A stretch of 64,000 bases of DNA from Mangrovihabitans endophyticus (lineage in GTDB: Bacteria > Actinomycetota > Actinomycetes > Mycobacteriales > Micromonosporaceae), in contig NZ_BMMX01000021.1 in the NCBI RefSeq assembly GCF_014646155.1, positions 1 through 64,000 of the forward strand. Direction: 5' to 3'. Shown piece by piece: positions 18,580-26,685 of this stretch; the first letter of the stretch is position 1; each line of letters starts with the position of its first letter. The translations under genes and the position numbers were made by a program. The notes below the pieces were generated by a model. That model worked only from the letters and a program-made list of their open reading frames with translations, did not search any database and had not been told where the DNA came from.

Positions 18580-18589
18580 CGCCGCGCCA

Positions 18590-19066
18590 TCACCGGCCGC
18601 GACCAGACCCGAGCGGGCCGATCCGCTGCAGCGCCCACCGGAACATCACCGGGCCCCCCGCGTCCGCTGCCAGATTGAGGTGAAACTGCCCGGCGAGGCC
18701 CAGCGTGAAGTGCATCGGCAACGGATCCTCGCCGCAGCGCACGCCCCGGCCGCTGTCCTCACCGACCGTGCTCACGCTGACCCGCACCCGGCTCTGTGCG
18801 GGCCCGGCACACACCACCGAGACCACGTACGAGCCGTCACTGACCTGCATGCTCACCTCGCGCACCGCGCCCGGCCCGAGTGTGACCGTGTTCGCCGCCC
18901 GCCCCGGGCCCTCCGGCAGCAGCCGCTCGACGGTGCCACGCCAGGCTTCCGCGCGCGGGTTCGGGGCGATGGTGGGCGCCGCGCGAAACCACCACAGCAC
19001 ACCCGCCGCCGCCACTCCCCCGGCGAGCGCATAGATCACCGCGCCCCGTCCCCGCTCGACGTTCAC
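18590..19066 (-). CDS. Small membrane-anchored protein at the end of the PKS operon
   Basis: 158 residues. An N-terminal transmembrane helix (GAVIYALAGGVAAAGVLWWF) is followed by an extracytoplasmic domain rich in beta-strand-like stretches, with two cysteines (VVCAGP, GVRCGED) that could pair. No known family recognised. The GTG start overlaps the PKS stop codon (GTGA), so its synthesis is coupled to that of the PKS. It may help membrane placement of the lipid product, but that is inference from position only. Confidence 0.65.
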   Translation of the reverse strand: MNVERGRGAVIYALAGGVAAAGVLWWFRAAPTIAPNPRAEAWRGTVERLLPEGPGRAANTVTLGPGAVREVSMQVSDGSYVVSVVCAGPAQSRVRVSVSTVGEDSGRGVRCGEDPLPMHFTLGLAGQFHLNLAADAGGPVMFRWALQRIGPLGSGRGR

Positions 19067-20124
19067 GTCGCGGTCCGCTGCAGCAGCGCGCCGTAGAGGG
19101 TCAGGCCCGGACCGAACGCGAGCATCACCACATTCCGCGGCGGCCGGGCACGCCGACGCAGTTCGTCCAGCACCAGCAGGACAGTCGGCGAGGAACAGTT
19201 CCCGTACGCGGACAGCACCTCCCGGGACGCGGACAGGGCCCCGGTGGGCAACCGGAGATGTTCCTGCACCACGTCCAGGATCCGTGGGCCGCCGGGGTGC
19301 ACCGCCCAGCCGTCGACATCGGCGACGGTCAGCCCGTGCTGCGCCAGCAGATCCTCCACCAGCTTGCGCACGTGCACCGCGAGCACATCCGGCACCAATG
19401 GCGAGAGCCCCATGCGAAAGCCCAGGTCGGTGACTTCCCACGTCATGTGGCCGGCGGTGGTCGAGTCGGTGACCGCGACCACGTCCCGCACGGCGTACCC
19501 GCCATGTCCCGCGCCGGGGGTGAGCACCACGGCCGCCGCCGCGTCCGAGAAGAGCGCGTGCGAGACGATCTGCTGGATGTCCGCGCGGGCGCCGGCCGGT
19601 TGCAGATGCAAGCTGGTCAGTTCGGTGCAGAGCAGCACGCCGGGCCGGCCGCGGGACGTCACGAAATCGGACACCGCACCGAGGCCGGGGATCGCCGCAT
19701 AACACCCCATGTGCCCGACGAACAGCCGCTGCACGCTCGCGGACATCCCCATGTCGCGGGCGAGCACGATGTCCAGTCCCGGCGTCGCGTACCCGGTGCA
19801 CGAGCAGACGGCGAACAGTCCCACCTCGTCGGCGGACACGCCGGCGTCGGTGAGCGCGCGGCCCACCGCCTCCTTGCCCAACGGCACCGCCTCGACCTGG
19901 TAGCGCTGCATCCGGCGCTCGGTGGACCAGGCCGAGACGTCCTCCAGCAGCGGGCTCACCGCCGCCTGCCGCGTCACCACTCCCGCGTTCTCGAAGATCC
20001 GCCGGGCCAGCCCCCGCCGACCGCCCGCGTAATGGTTGGCGAAGAAGCCCTCCCAGAGTTCGTCCTGCACGGCGGACGGCGGCAGCCCCACGCCCATGCC
20101 GGCGATCGTTGCGGTTTCGTTCAC
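19063..20124 (-). CDS. Type III polyketide synthase (chalcone/alkylresorcinol-synthase family)
   Basis: 353 residues. The catalytic triad is complete: Cys141 (GHMGCYAAIPG), His276 (AVHPGGPRI) and Asn309 (YGNCSSPT). The C-terminal GFGPGLT-like loop appears as LAFGPGLTLYG. It condenses an acyl-CoA starter with malonyl-CoA units; bacterial relatives make alkylresorcinols, alkylpyrones or tetrahydroxynaphthalene. The neighbours (methyltransferase, flavoprotein, UbiA prenyltransferase) favour a phenolic lipid. GGGGGAGG precedes the GTG at 20124. Third gene of a four-gene minus-strand operon. Confidence 0.93.
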   Translation of the reverse strand: MNETATIAGMGVGLPPSAVQDELWEGFFANHYAGGRRGLARRIFENAGVVTRQAAVSPLLEDVSAWSTERRMQRYQVEAVPLGKEAVGRALTDAGVSADEVGLFAVCSCTGYATPGLDIVLARDMGMSASVQRLFVGHMGCYAAIPGLGAVSDFVTSRGRPGVLLCTELTSLHLQPAGARADIQQIVSHALFSDAAAAVVLTPGAGHGGYAVRDVVAVTDSTTAGHMTWEVTDLGFRMGLSPLVPDVLAVHVRKLVEDLLAQHGLTVADVDGWAVHPGGPRILDVVQEHLRLPTGALSASREVLSAYGNCSSPTVLLVLDELRRRARPPRNVVMLAFGPGLTLYGALLQRTAT

Positions 20125-20164
20125 ACGTGCCTCCCCCTGCCGAGATGCGCCGGCGCCGAACCCC

Positions 20165-21322
20165 TCACCAGCGCGGCGCCGAACCGTCGGAGTCCGGATC
20201 GCCGCCGATCGCGTCGACGCCCAGCCAATCCGCGCAAACGTCGCTGGTGGCCGGTTGCAGCGAGCCGGCGCGTGCGTCCCGGTAGAGACGCTCCAACAGG
20301 TGGCCACGCCGCATCGCGGAGGTGCCGGCCGCCTCCAGCATCGACGCCGCCACCTCGGCCGCGGTCGTGCCGGCCAGCAGCTTGGCGCGCCACACCCAGC
20401 GGTTGGTCTCCGCGTCGCCGGGCGCCTCATCGACTCGCCGGGCCGCCTCCATCACGGTCAGGTGCGCCGCGGCGACCGCGGCGTCGGCGCGGCCGATGCG
20501 TGCCCGGACTGCGGGCAGGTGGCCGAGTTTGCGGCTGTTCACGTGCTCGACGGCGGCGTCCACCGCCGCCCGTGCCACGCCCACGTAGACCGCGGCGTAG
20601 CTGGCCACCATCCAGTGCGGCGCTAGCTGCGCCACCACCAGCGCGAGCCCCTCCACGCCGCCGAGCAGCGCGCCGGCCGGTACGGTCACCTCCACGTGCA
20701 GGTCGTGCGAGCTGGTGGCCCGCATGCCCAGCGCATCCCAGGTCTCCACCACCCGCAGCCCCGGGCCGGGAGGCACGAGGAACTGCGACACCTGCGACGG
20801 GTCGGTCGCGCTGCGCGCCGCGATCAGGTAACCGTCGGCATGGCCGGCACCGGAACAGAACGTCTTCGCGCCCTCGATGCGGTAACCACCCTCCGCGACG
20901 GCGGTGTAGGTCGTGCTGAGCTGGGACAGCCGGGATCCGGCACCGCGTTCGCTCATCGCCACCGCGTACCAGCTACCGTTGGCCGCCGCCTTCAGGAAGC
21001 CGTCCCGGGCCTCGATCGCCTCCGGCGGAAGGCCCAGTGCGTCGGCCAACTCGTCGGTGACGGCGCTGAGCGCCCCGGTGACCGAGGCGTGCATGTTGAA
21101 GATCAGCGCCGTGGCGCCATTGCCGCGAGCCAGCTCGTAGGCGACCGCCGCGTACTCGGCAAAGCCCGCCCCGGCACCGCCCAGGCGCTCCGGAACCATC
21201 AGCCCGAACAGGCCGGCCGACCGTAGATCGGCGAAGTCGTCGGCGGGGAACGAACCGTCGGCGTCGTGCCGGGCGGCGCGAGCGGCGAACCGCGGCGCCA
21301 GGCGGCGGGCCTCGTCGATCAT
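20165..21322 (-). CDS. Acyl-CoA dehydrogenase-fold flavoprotein, probable hydroxylase
   Basis: 385 residues. It has the ACAD N-terminal helical domain (ADLRSAGLFGLMVPERLGGAGAGF), the middle beta domain with AMSERGAGSRLSQLSTTYTA and KTFCSGAGHADGYL, and the C-terminal helical domain. The general base Glu typical of true dehydrogenases is not obvious, and the fit to HsaA/DszC-type flavin monooxygenases is at least as good. In this cluster, ring hydroxylation of an alkylresorcinol to a hydroquinone is a reasonable job. Its ATG overlaps the methyltransferase stop by 4 bp. Confidence 0.8.
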   Translation of the reverse strand: MIDEARRLAPRFAARAARHDADGSFPADDFADLRSAGLFGLMVPERLGGAGAGFAEYAAVAYELARGNGATALIFNMHASVTGALSAVTDELADALGLPPEAIEARDGFLKAAANGSWYAVAMSERGAGSRLSQLSTTYTAVAEGGYRIEGAKTFCSGAGHADGYLIAARSATDPSQVSQFLVPPGPGLRVVETWDALGMRATSSHDLHVEVTVPAGALLGGVEGLALVVAQLAPHWMVASYAAVYVGVARAAVDAAVEHVNSRKLGHLPAVRARIGRADAAVAAAHLTVMEAARRVDEAPGDAETNRWVWRAKLLAGTTAAEVAASMLEAAGTSAMRRGHLLERLYRDARAGSLQPATSDVCADWLGVDAIGGDPDSDGSAPRW

Positions 21323-22107
21323 GCGGTCTCCTCACTCTCCGGCACCCGGCCCTGCGGTGCGCGGCCCTTATGCCCGCGTCCCTGGTAGAGCACGGCCGTC
21401 GAGAACGTCGGCACCACCCGGCCCAGGGGCCTGCCGGACCCCGCGCCCGTCGGTCTCCCGGTGGTCGCGCCGGCCGCCCGGCGGGCCACCAGCCAGCGCA
21501 GCAACCCCGTCATCGTCGGCCGGACGCCGCGTACCCGCAACGCGACGCCGTGCCGGGCGAACTCGGCGATCAGCTTGCGCGGTGAGACGAACAGCGCCGG
21601 ATCGTGCAGGCCGGGAGGGGCGATGCCGAGCGCTTCACCGGCGGTGACCGTGATGAACCGGCCGAGGGCCGTGTCGTTCACCGTGTCCAGCACCACCAGA
21701 CCGCCGGGACACAGCACCCGGACGATTTCCGCCACGGTCGCCGGCACGTCCGCGACGTGCTCCAGGATCTCCCCGGCGGCCACCACCTCGGCACAGCCGT
21801 CGGACAACGGCAGGGCGGTCACGTCACCGGTGACCGGGAGCATGCCGTGCCCGGTCGCCCGCATCAGCCCGGTGCGGCGCAAGTCCACGCCGACATGCCG
21901 GTATCCCCGGTGCGCCACATGCGGCGCGAGCAGTCCTCCGCCGCAGCCCGCGTCGACCAGCACCGCTCCGGCACGCGACGGTGGTGGTATCAGGGCCGCA
22001 CGCGCGGCCGCGAGCCAGTGCAGGATCTCGAACTCGCCGCCGGGCTGCCACCATTGGTCGGCGAGGTGATCGTACTGACGGGGGTCGTTGCGCGGGAGCG
22101 CGTGCAT
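21319..22107 (-). CDS. UbiG-like SAM-dependent O-methyltransferase
   Basis: 262 residues. The opening NDPRQYDHLADQWWQPGGEF is closely UbiG-like. Motif I is VLVDAGCGGGLLAPHVA, and motifs II/III include GEILEHVADVP and LCPGGLVVLDTVN. UbiG-type enzymes O-methylate hydroxyphenols, which fits a PKS-derived hydroquinone. The ATG at 22107 was chosen for family length. An upstream ATG at 22155 and GTG codons exist, but the intervening sequence is shared with the divergent UbiA start. First gene of the operon. Confidence 0.85.
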   Translation of the reverse strand: MHALPRNDPRQYDHLADQWWQPGGEFEILHWLAAARAALIPPPSRAGAVLVDAGCGGGLLAPHVAHRGYRHVGVDLRRTGLMRATGHGMLPVTGDVTALPLSDGCAEVVAAGEILEHVADVPATVAEIVRVLCPGGLVVLDTVNDTALGRFITVTAGEALGIAPPGLHDPALFVSPRKLIAEFARHGVALRVRGVRPTMTGLLRWLVARRAAGATTGRPTGAGSGRPLGRVVPTFSTAVLYQGRGHKGRAPQGRVPESEETA

Positions 22108-22153
22108 TGATCGAGCGTGGCACGCGGACCTCCCAACCACCACACTGCATTCC

Positions 22154-22981
22154 ATGCCTCACGCCCGCGCCTTGATCGCGTCGTCGCACCCCGAGCCCGG
22201 TGCGGCCGTCACGGTGGCGATGACGTTGCTCGCCTTCGGCGTCGGCCACCGAGGCTGGAGCCTGGCCGGGGTGGGCGCCGCTGTCGCGGCCACGCAACTC
22301 TCGGTGGGCTGGGTGAACGACTGGCTCGACGCGGATCGGGACCGGGCCACGGGACGCGCCGACAAGCCGATCCCCGCGGGCGCGGTGTCTCGCCGTACGG
22401 TTGGCATCGCCGGGCTGGTCGCGACGCTTCTCATCCCGGTTCTGGGCGCTCCGTTCGGCGTCGCCGCGGCGTGCACCATCACGCTGGTCGGCGTCTTCGC
22501 CCTGCTCTACGACTGGCCACTGAAGGCGACCGCGTTGTCCGTGGTGCCTTACCTGGTCGCCTTCGGATCGCTGCCGGCCTTCGTGGTGGTGGCCCTGCCC
22601 GGTCATCCCGCGCCACCGCTGTGGCTGGTCGCCGCCGGCGCGCTCCTCGGTGGCGGGGCGCACTTCGCCAACGTGCTGCCCGACCTGGCCGACGACGCCG
22701 CGACCGGCATCCGTGGGCTGCCCCACCGGCTGGGCGCCGCATGGTCCCAGGCCGCCGCGGCCGGGCTGCTGCTCGCCGCCACCTTCGTACTGGTCTTCGG
22801 GCCTGCCGGACCACCGTCCTGGGCCGGCCTGGCCGCTGCGGCGGTGGCCGTCGTGGTCCTTCCACTCGGGTGGTACGCCGCCCGGCACGCCCGGGGACGG
22901 CCGGTGGCCGTGTTCCGGGCGGTGATGGTGGTGGCCCTGCTGGACGTCCTCTTGCTGATCTTCACGGGTCGGGTGGTGTGA
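22154..22981 (+). CDS. UbiA-family membrane prenyltransferase
   Basis: 275 residues with about 8 transmembrane helices. The first Asp-rich motif NDWLDADRD is at residues 55-63 (NDxxDxxxD, binding Mg-prenyl diphosphate), and a second acidic motif, NVLPDLADD, lies near the middle. It transfers a prenyl group onto an aromatic acceptor. It is divergent from, and 46 bp from, the methyltransferase of the PKS operon, so the likely acceptor is the PKS product. The ATG at 22154 is preferred over an upstream in-frame ATG at 22088 that lies antisense to the methyltransferase. Confidence 0.88.
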   Translation: MPHARALIASSHPEPGAAVTVAMTLLAFGVGHRGWSLAGVGAAVAATQLSVGWVNDWLDADRDRATGRADKPIPAGAVSRRTVGIAGLVATLLIPVLGAPFGVAAACTITLVGVFALLYDWPLKATALSVVPYLVAFGSLPAFVVVALPGHPAPPLWLVAAGALLGGGAHFANVLPDLADDAATGIRGLPHRLGAAWSQAAAAGLLLAATFVLVFGPAGPPSWAGLAAAAVAVVVLPLGWYAARHARGRPVAVFRAVMVVALLDVLLLIFTGRVV

Positions 22982-23062
22982 ATGGACGGGTCGCCGCACG
23001 CGCCGGATCACGGACCTCTAGGCTGAGCCTCACGCCTTGGTGTCTCTTCCTGGAGGACTGTG

Positions 23063-23818
23063 ATGCGCTCGCTGGGAACCCGCGCAGCCGCCCTGCTCGC
23101 GGGCACCGCCACCGTCGCGGTCGTCACGCTCTCCGGCTGCAGCGCCGGTCAGGTCGCCGAAACGTCGCTCAAGAAGCCGTCCGTTTACGGCCTCAACGCG
23201 GCGAGCTCCGATGGAAGCGTGCTGGTCCGCGACCTCGCCGTGGTCTACAACGGCACCTCGGGATACCCCGCGGGCGGGGACGCACCGCTTGAGGTGAACC
23301 TCTTCAACCAGACCAGCGAGGCGATCACCGTGCTGGTCAGCAGCCGCCCGCCGCAGGACAAGGCGGCCGGGGTCTCGGTCGTCTCGGGCCAGTCGGTGGG
23401 GCTCACCGGCTCGCTACCGGACTCGGTGGCTTCGGCCGCGCCGGCACCGTCGGGCAGCCGTCCGCCCGCCATCCCGGACACCGACAGCGGCCCGTCCGAC
23501 TCGGTGATCCAGCCGTCCGTCGAGCCGTCGACCGACCAGTCGTCCGCGGCCGGTGGCGAGTCCGCCAGTGCGTCGAGCGGCATGCAGCCCGCCCGGATCG
23601 AGATCGGCCCGCACAACACCGTCTCCTTCCTGCCCGGCGACGACGAAATGCTTGTCGTGTCGGGGCTGAGCGGCAAGCTGACGCCCGGCGCGGAGGTGAA
23701 CCTGGTCTTCGAGTTCAGCAACGGGGCCGAGCCGCTGAGCGTGCGGGCACCGATGGCGATTCCGTCTTCCCCCGCCTCGCGCGCACCCGCGGTGCCGGAC
23801 GAGACCCACGCGGAGTAA
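23063..23818 (+). CDS. LpqE-like lipoprotein
   Basis: 251 residues. The signal peptide ends in the lipobox LSGC with Cys26, so the protein should be lipid-anchored outside the membrane. The mature domain (SSDGSVLVRDLAVVYNG, APLEVNLFNQTSEAITVLVSS) looks like a small beta-sandwich, interrupted by a Pro/Ser-rich insert. It sits immediately before radA and disA, exactly where M. tuberculosis has lpqE (Rv3584). GGAGG precedes the ATG; an overlapping GTG three bases earlier is possible. Confidence 0.8.
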   Translation: MRSLGTRAAALLAGTATVAVVTLSGCSAGQVAETSLKKPSVYGLNAASSDGSVLVRDLAVVYNGTSGYPAGGDAPLEVNLFNQTSEAITVLVSSRPPQDKAAGVSVVSGQSVGLTGSLPDSVASAAPAPSGSRPPAIPDTDSGPSDSVIQPSVEPSTDQSSAAGGESASASSGMQPARIEIGPHNTVSFLPGDDEMLVVSGLSGKLTPGAEVNLVFEFSNGAEPLSVRAPMAIPSSPASRAPAVPDETHAE

Positions 23819-23862
23819 TCACCACGTGCCCGGTGTTGCCGTGCGTTGTCAGACCCTGCCGC

Positions 23863-23868
23863 TAACTT
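23863..23868 (+). promoter_or_regulatory. Minus-10 element for radA
   Basis: TAACTT ends 7 nt before the radA GTG; no ribosome-binding site is seen, so a leaderless mRNA is likely. Confidence 0.45.
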
Positions 23869-23875
23869 TGGTGCG

Positions 23876-25318
23876 GTGAGCCCCAACCGCAACAGCAGCA
23901 CCGCCCGCCCCACTTCCCGCACGGCGGCCAAGGCGGCCCGGCCCGTCTTCGTCTGCGACGCGTGCGGACACCAGCCGCCCAAGTGGCTCGGCCGCTGCCC
24001 CGAGTGCGGCGAGTGGGGCTCCATCATCGAGTCCGCGGCGAGCGGCACCGTGGTGTCCGGGCGGGTGGTCAGCTCGCGGATGCCGTCCGAGCCGGCCCGG
24101 CCGATCGCGCAGATCAGCGCCGCTCCGGCCCGTGCGGTGGCGACGAACGTCAGCGAGCTCGACCGAGTGCTGGGTGGCGGCCTGGTGCCCGGCGCCGTGG
24201 TGCTGTTGGCCGGCGAGCCGGGCGTGGGCAAGTCCACGCTGCTGCTCGACGTGGCCCAGCAGTGGGCGGCCGGGGCGGGGACGGCCTCGCTCGTGGTCAG
24301 CGGCGAGGAGTCGGTGAGTCAGGTCCGGCTGCGCGCGGAACGGCTGGGGGCGCTGCACGATCGGCTCTACCTGGCCTCGGAGAGCGACCTCGGCGCCGTG
24401 CTCGGGCACCTCGACGCGGTACAGCCGGGGCTGCTGGTGCTCGATTCGGTGCAGACCATCTCCATGCAGGGCGCCGAGGGCGTACCCGGCGGTGTCACCC
24501 AGGTTCGTGCGGTCACCGCTGCGGTCGTCGGCATCGCCAAGGAGCGGGGCATCGCCACCGTACTGGTCGGGCATGTGACAAAGGACGGGCAGGTGGCCGG
24601 CCCACGGGTGCTGGAGCATCTGGTCGACGTGGTGCTGCACTTCGAGGGCGACCGGCATTCCTCCCTGCGCCTCGTCCGCGGGGTGAAGAACCGCTTCGGC
24701 GCGGCCGACGAGGTCGGCTGCTTCGAGATGCACGAGAGCGGCATCAGCAGCCTCGCCGATCCCTCCGGGCTGTTTCTCACCCGCTATCAGGAGCCCGTTC
24801 CCGGCACCTGCGTGACGGTGGCGATGGAGGGCCGCCGGGCCCTGGTGACCGAGGTGCAGGCGCTGATCGGGTCGGAGGTGCAGGGGTCGCCGCGACGCAC
24901 GGTGTCCGGGCTCGACAGCGCCCGGCTAGCGATGGTGCTGGCCGTTCTCGAACGCCGGACCAAACAACTGCGTCTGTACAACAAGGAGGTCTTCGCCGCC
25001 ACGGTCGGGGGCATCCGGCTGGTGGAGCCCTCCGCCGACTTGGCCATGGCCCTCGCCGTCGCGTCCGGCGGATTGGACCTCGCCATGGCACCACATCTGG
25101 TGGCCATCGGCGAGGTCGGGCTCACCGGGGAGATCCGGCGAGTGAGCGCGGTGGGACGCCGACTCGCCGAAGCGGCCCGTCTCGGTTTCCGGGTGGCGCT
25201 GGTGCCGCCCGGCTGCGGCCCGGACAGTCCCGGCGGGACACCGGCCGGGATGCAGGTTCACGAGGTGAGCGATCTCCGGTCCGCGATGCAGGTGGCCGCG
25301 CGAGCCGCCGCGACGTGA
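23876..25318 (+). CDS. radA: DNA repair protein RadA
   Basis: 480 residues. N-terminal C4 zinc finger (FVCDACGHQPPKWLGRCPECGEW), a RecA-like ATPase with Walker A GEPGVGKST, the RadA-specific KNRFG motif (VKNRFGAADEVG) and a C-terminal Lon-like domain. RadA is a hexameric helicase for branch migration in recombination. The GTG at 23876 gives the normal N-terminus. Followed by disA, a pairing conserved across actinobacteria and firmicutes; in B. subtilis RadA inhibits DisA. Confidence 0.96.
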   Translation: MSPNRNSSTARPTSRTAAKAARPVFVCDACGHQPPKWLGRCPECGEWGSIIESAASGTVVSGRVVSSRMPSEPARPIAQISAAPARAVATNVSELDRVLGGGLVPGAVVLLAGEPGVGKSTLLLDVAQQWAAGAGTASLVVSGEESVSQVRLRAERLGALHDRLYLASESDLGAVLGHLDAVQPGLLVLDSVQTISMQGAEGVPGGVTQVRAVTAAVVGIAKERGIATVLVGHVTKDGQVAGPRVLEHLVDVVLHFEGDRHSSLRLVRGVKNRFGAADEVGCFEMHESGISSLADPSGLFLTRYQEPVPGTCVTVAMEGRRALVTEVQALIGSEVQGSPRRTVSGLDSARLAMVLAVLERRTKQLRLYNKEVFAATVGGIRLVEPSADLAMALAVASGGLDLAMAPHLVAIGEVGLTGEIRRVSAVGRRLAEAARLGFRVALVPPGCGPDSPGGTPAGMQVHEVSDLRSAMQVAARAAAT

Positions 25319-25389
25319 CTCGGGGTGACGGTTCATCACGCTACGGAGCATTCCTCGCACCGCGCCTCGTTGACGTGGATGACAGTCCG

Positions 25390-25395
25390 TAGAAT
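25390..25395 (+). promoter_or_regulatory. Minus-10 element for disA
   Basis: TAGAAT, 6 nt before the disA GTG. TTGACG lies upstream at 25370-25375, but with a short 14-bp spacer. Confidence 0.5.
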
Positions 25396-25401
25396 GTACA
25401 G

Positions 25402-26616
25402 GTGCCGCTCGACCGCGATGGTTCCAAGCCTCCCGCCGCCACACCAGTGCCGCGCACCAGCAGTGCCGTGCCCCGCGCCGGCGTGAACGGGTCGGCGCCG
25501 CGTGGCATCGCACCGGCCTCGTCGGCGGTCGTCACCGGCGGAGGCGGGGGCGGCGGCGATCCGCTGCGCGCCAACCTCGCCCTGATGGCACCCGGCACGG
25601 CGCTGCGCGACGGCCTGGAGCGGATCCTCCGCGGGCGCACCGGTGCATTAATCGTTCTCGGTCATGACGCCGTCGTCGAAACGATTTGCACCGGCGGCTT
25701 CCCGCTCGACGTGGAGTTCTCCGCGACACGGCTGCGTGAGCTGTGCAAGATGGATGGAGCCGTGGTGCTCTCCAGCGACGGCACCCGGATCGTGCGCGCG
25801 GCGGTGCACCTGATGCCCGACCCCTCCATCCCGTCCGAGGAGTCCGGGACCCGCCACCGCACGGCGGAGCGAGTCGCGAAACAGTCCGGATTTCCGGTCA
25901 TCTCGGTGAGCCAGTCGATGCGCATCATCGGGCTCTACGTCAACGGCCAGCGCCACGTGCTGGACGACTCGGCCGCCATCCTCTCCCGCGCCAACCAGGC
26001 GCTGGCCACGCTGGAGCGATACAAGCTGCGGCTGGACGAGGTCTCCGGGACGCTGTCCGCCCTGGAGATCGAAGACCTGGTGACGGTCCGCGACGCGGTG
26101 GCCGTGGTTCAGCGGCTGGAGATGGTACGGCGGATCGCGGACGAGATCTCCGGATATGTCGTGGAGCTGGGCACCGACGGGCGGCTGCTGGCGCTCCAAC
26201 TGGACGAGTTGATGGCCGGCGTGGACTCCGACCGGACCCTGGTCATCCGTGACTACCTGCCCGTCGGGCGCAAGATCCGCACCCTCGACGAGGCGTTGGA
26301 GGAGCTCGACCAGCTCACCGCCACCGAGATGATCGACCTGGTCGCGGTCGCCAAGGCGATGGGATATGCCGCGGCGTCGGACGCGCTGGACGCCGCAGTG
26401 AGCCCGCGCGGCTTCCGTCTGCTGGCCAAGGTGCCCCGGCTGCCGGCGCCGATCGTGGAACGGCTGGTGGACCACTTCGGTTCCCTCCAGCGTCTGCTCG
26501 GTGCCACCGTGGAGGATCTGCAAGCGGTGGAAGGAGTCGGCGACGCCCGCGCCCGCAGTGTCCGTGAGGGGCTGTCCCGGCTCGCCGAGGCGTCCATACT
26601 CGAGCGATACGTCTGA
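25402..26616 (+). CDS. disA: Diadenylate cyclase / DNA-integrity scanning protein DisA
   Basis: Makes c-di-AMP from two ATP while scanning DNA. 404 residues, about 45 longer than usual because of an N-terminal Pro/Ala/Gly-rich tail ending in a run of seven glycines (46-52). The DAC domain has DGA at 118-120 and RHRTAER at 151-157. A long helical linker and a C-terminal helix-hairpin-helix (VEDLQAVEGVGDARARSV) follow. The start is supported by the -10 TAGAAT 6 nt upstream. Confidence 0.96.
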   Translation: MPLDRDGSKPPAATPVPRTSSAVPRAGVNGSAPRGIAPASSAVVTGGGGGGGDPLRANLALMAPGTALRDGLERILRGRTGALIVLGHDAVVETICTGGFPLDVEFSATRLRELCKMDGAVVLSSDGTRIVRAAVHLMPDPSIPSEESGTRHRTAERVAKQSGFPVISVSQSMRIIGLYVNGQRHVLDDSAAILSRANQALATLERYKLRLDEVSGTLSALEIEDLVTVRDAVAVVQRLEMVRRIADEISGYVVELGTDGRLLALQLDELMAGVDSDRTLVIRDYLPVGRKIRTLDEALEELDQLTATEMIDLVAVAKAMGYAAASDALDAAVSPRGFRLLAKVPRLPAPIVERLVDHFGSLQRLLGATVEDLQAVEGVGDARARSVREGLSRLAEASILERYV

Positions 26617-26622
26617 CTTCCA

Positions 26623-26663
26623 CAGCGCAGCAGGCACAGCGCGGCAGGCACAGCGCAGCAGGG
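26623..26663. repeat. Three tandem 14-bp repeats between convergent genes
   Basis: CAGCGCAGCAGGCA (26623-26636), CAGCGCGGCAGGCA (26637-26650) and a partial CAGCGCAGCAGGG (26651-26663), in the 69-bp gap where disA and the next gene converge. Likely a small polymorphic tandem repeat. Confidence 0.8.
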
Positions 26664-26685
26664 CTGAGGGGGCACGACCCCGCGG

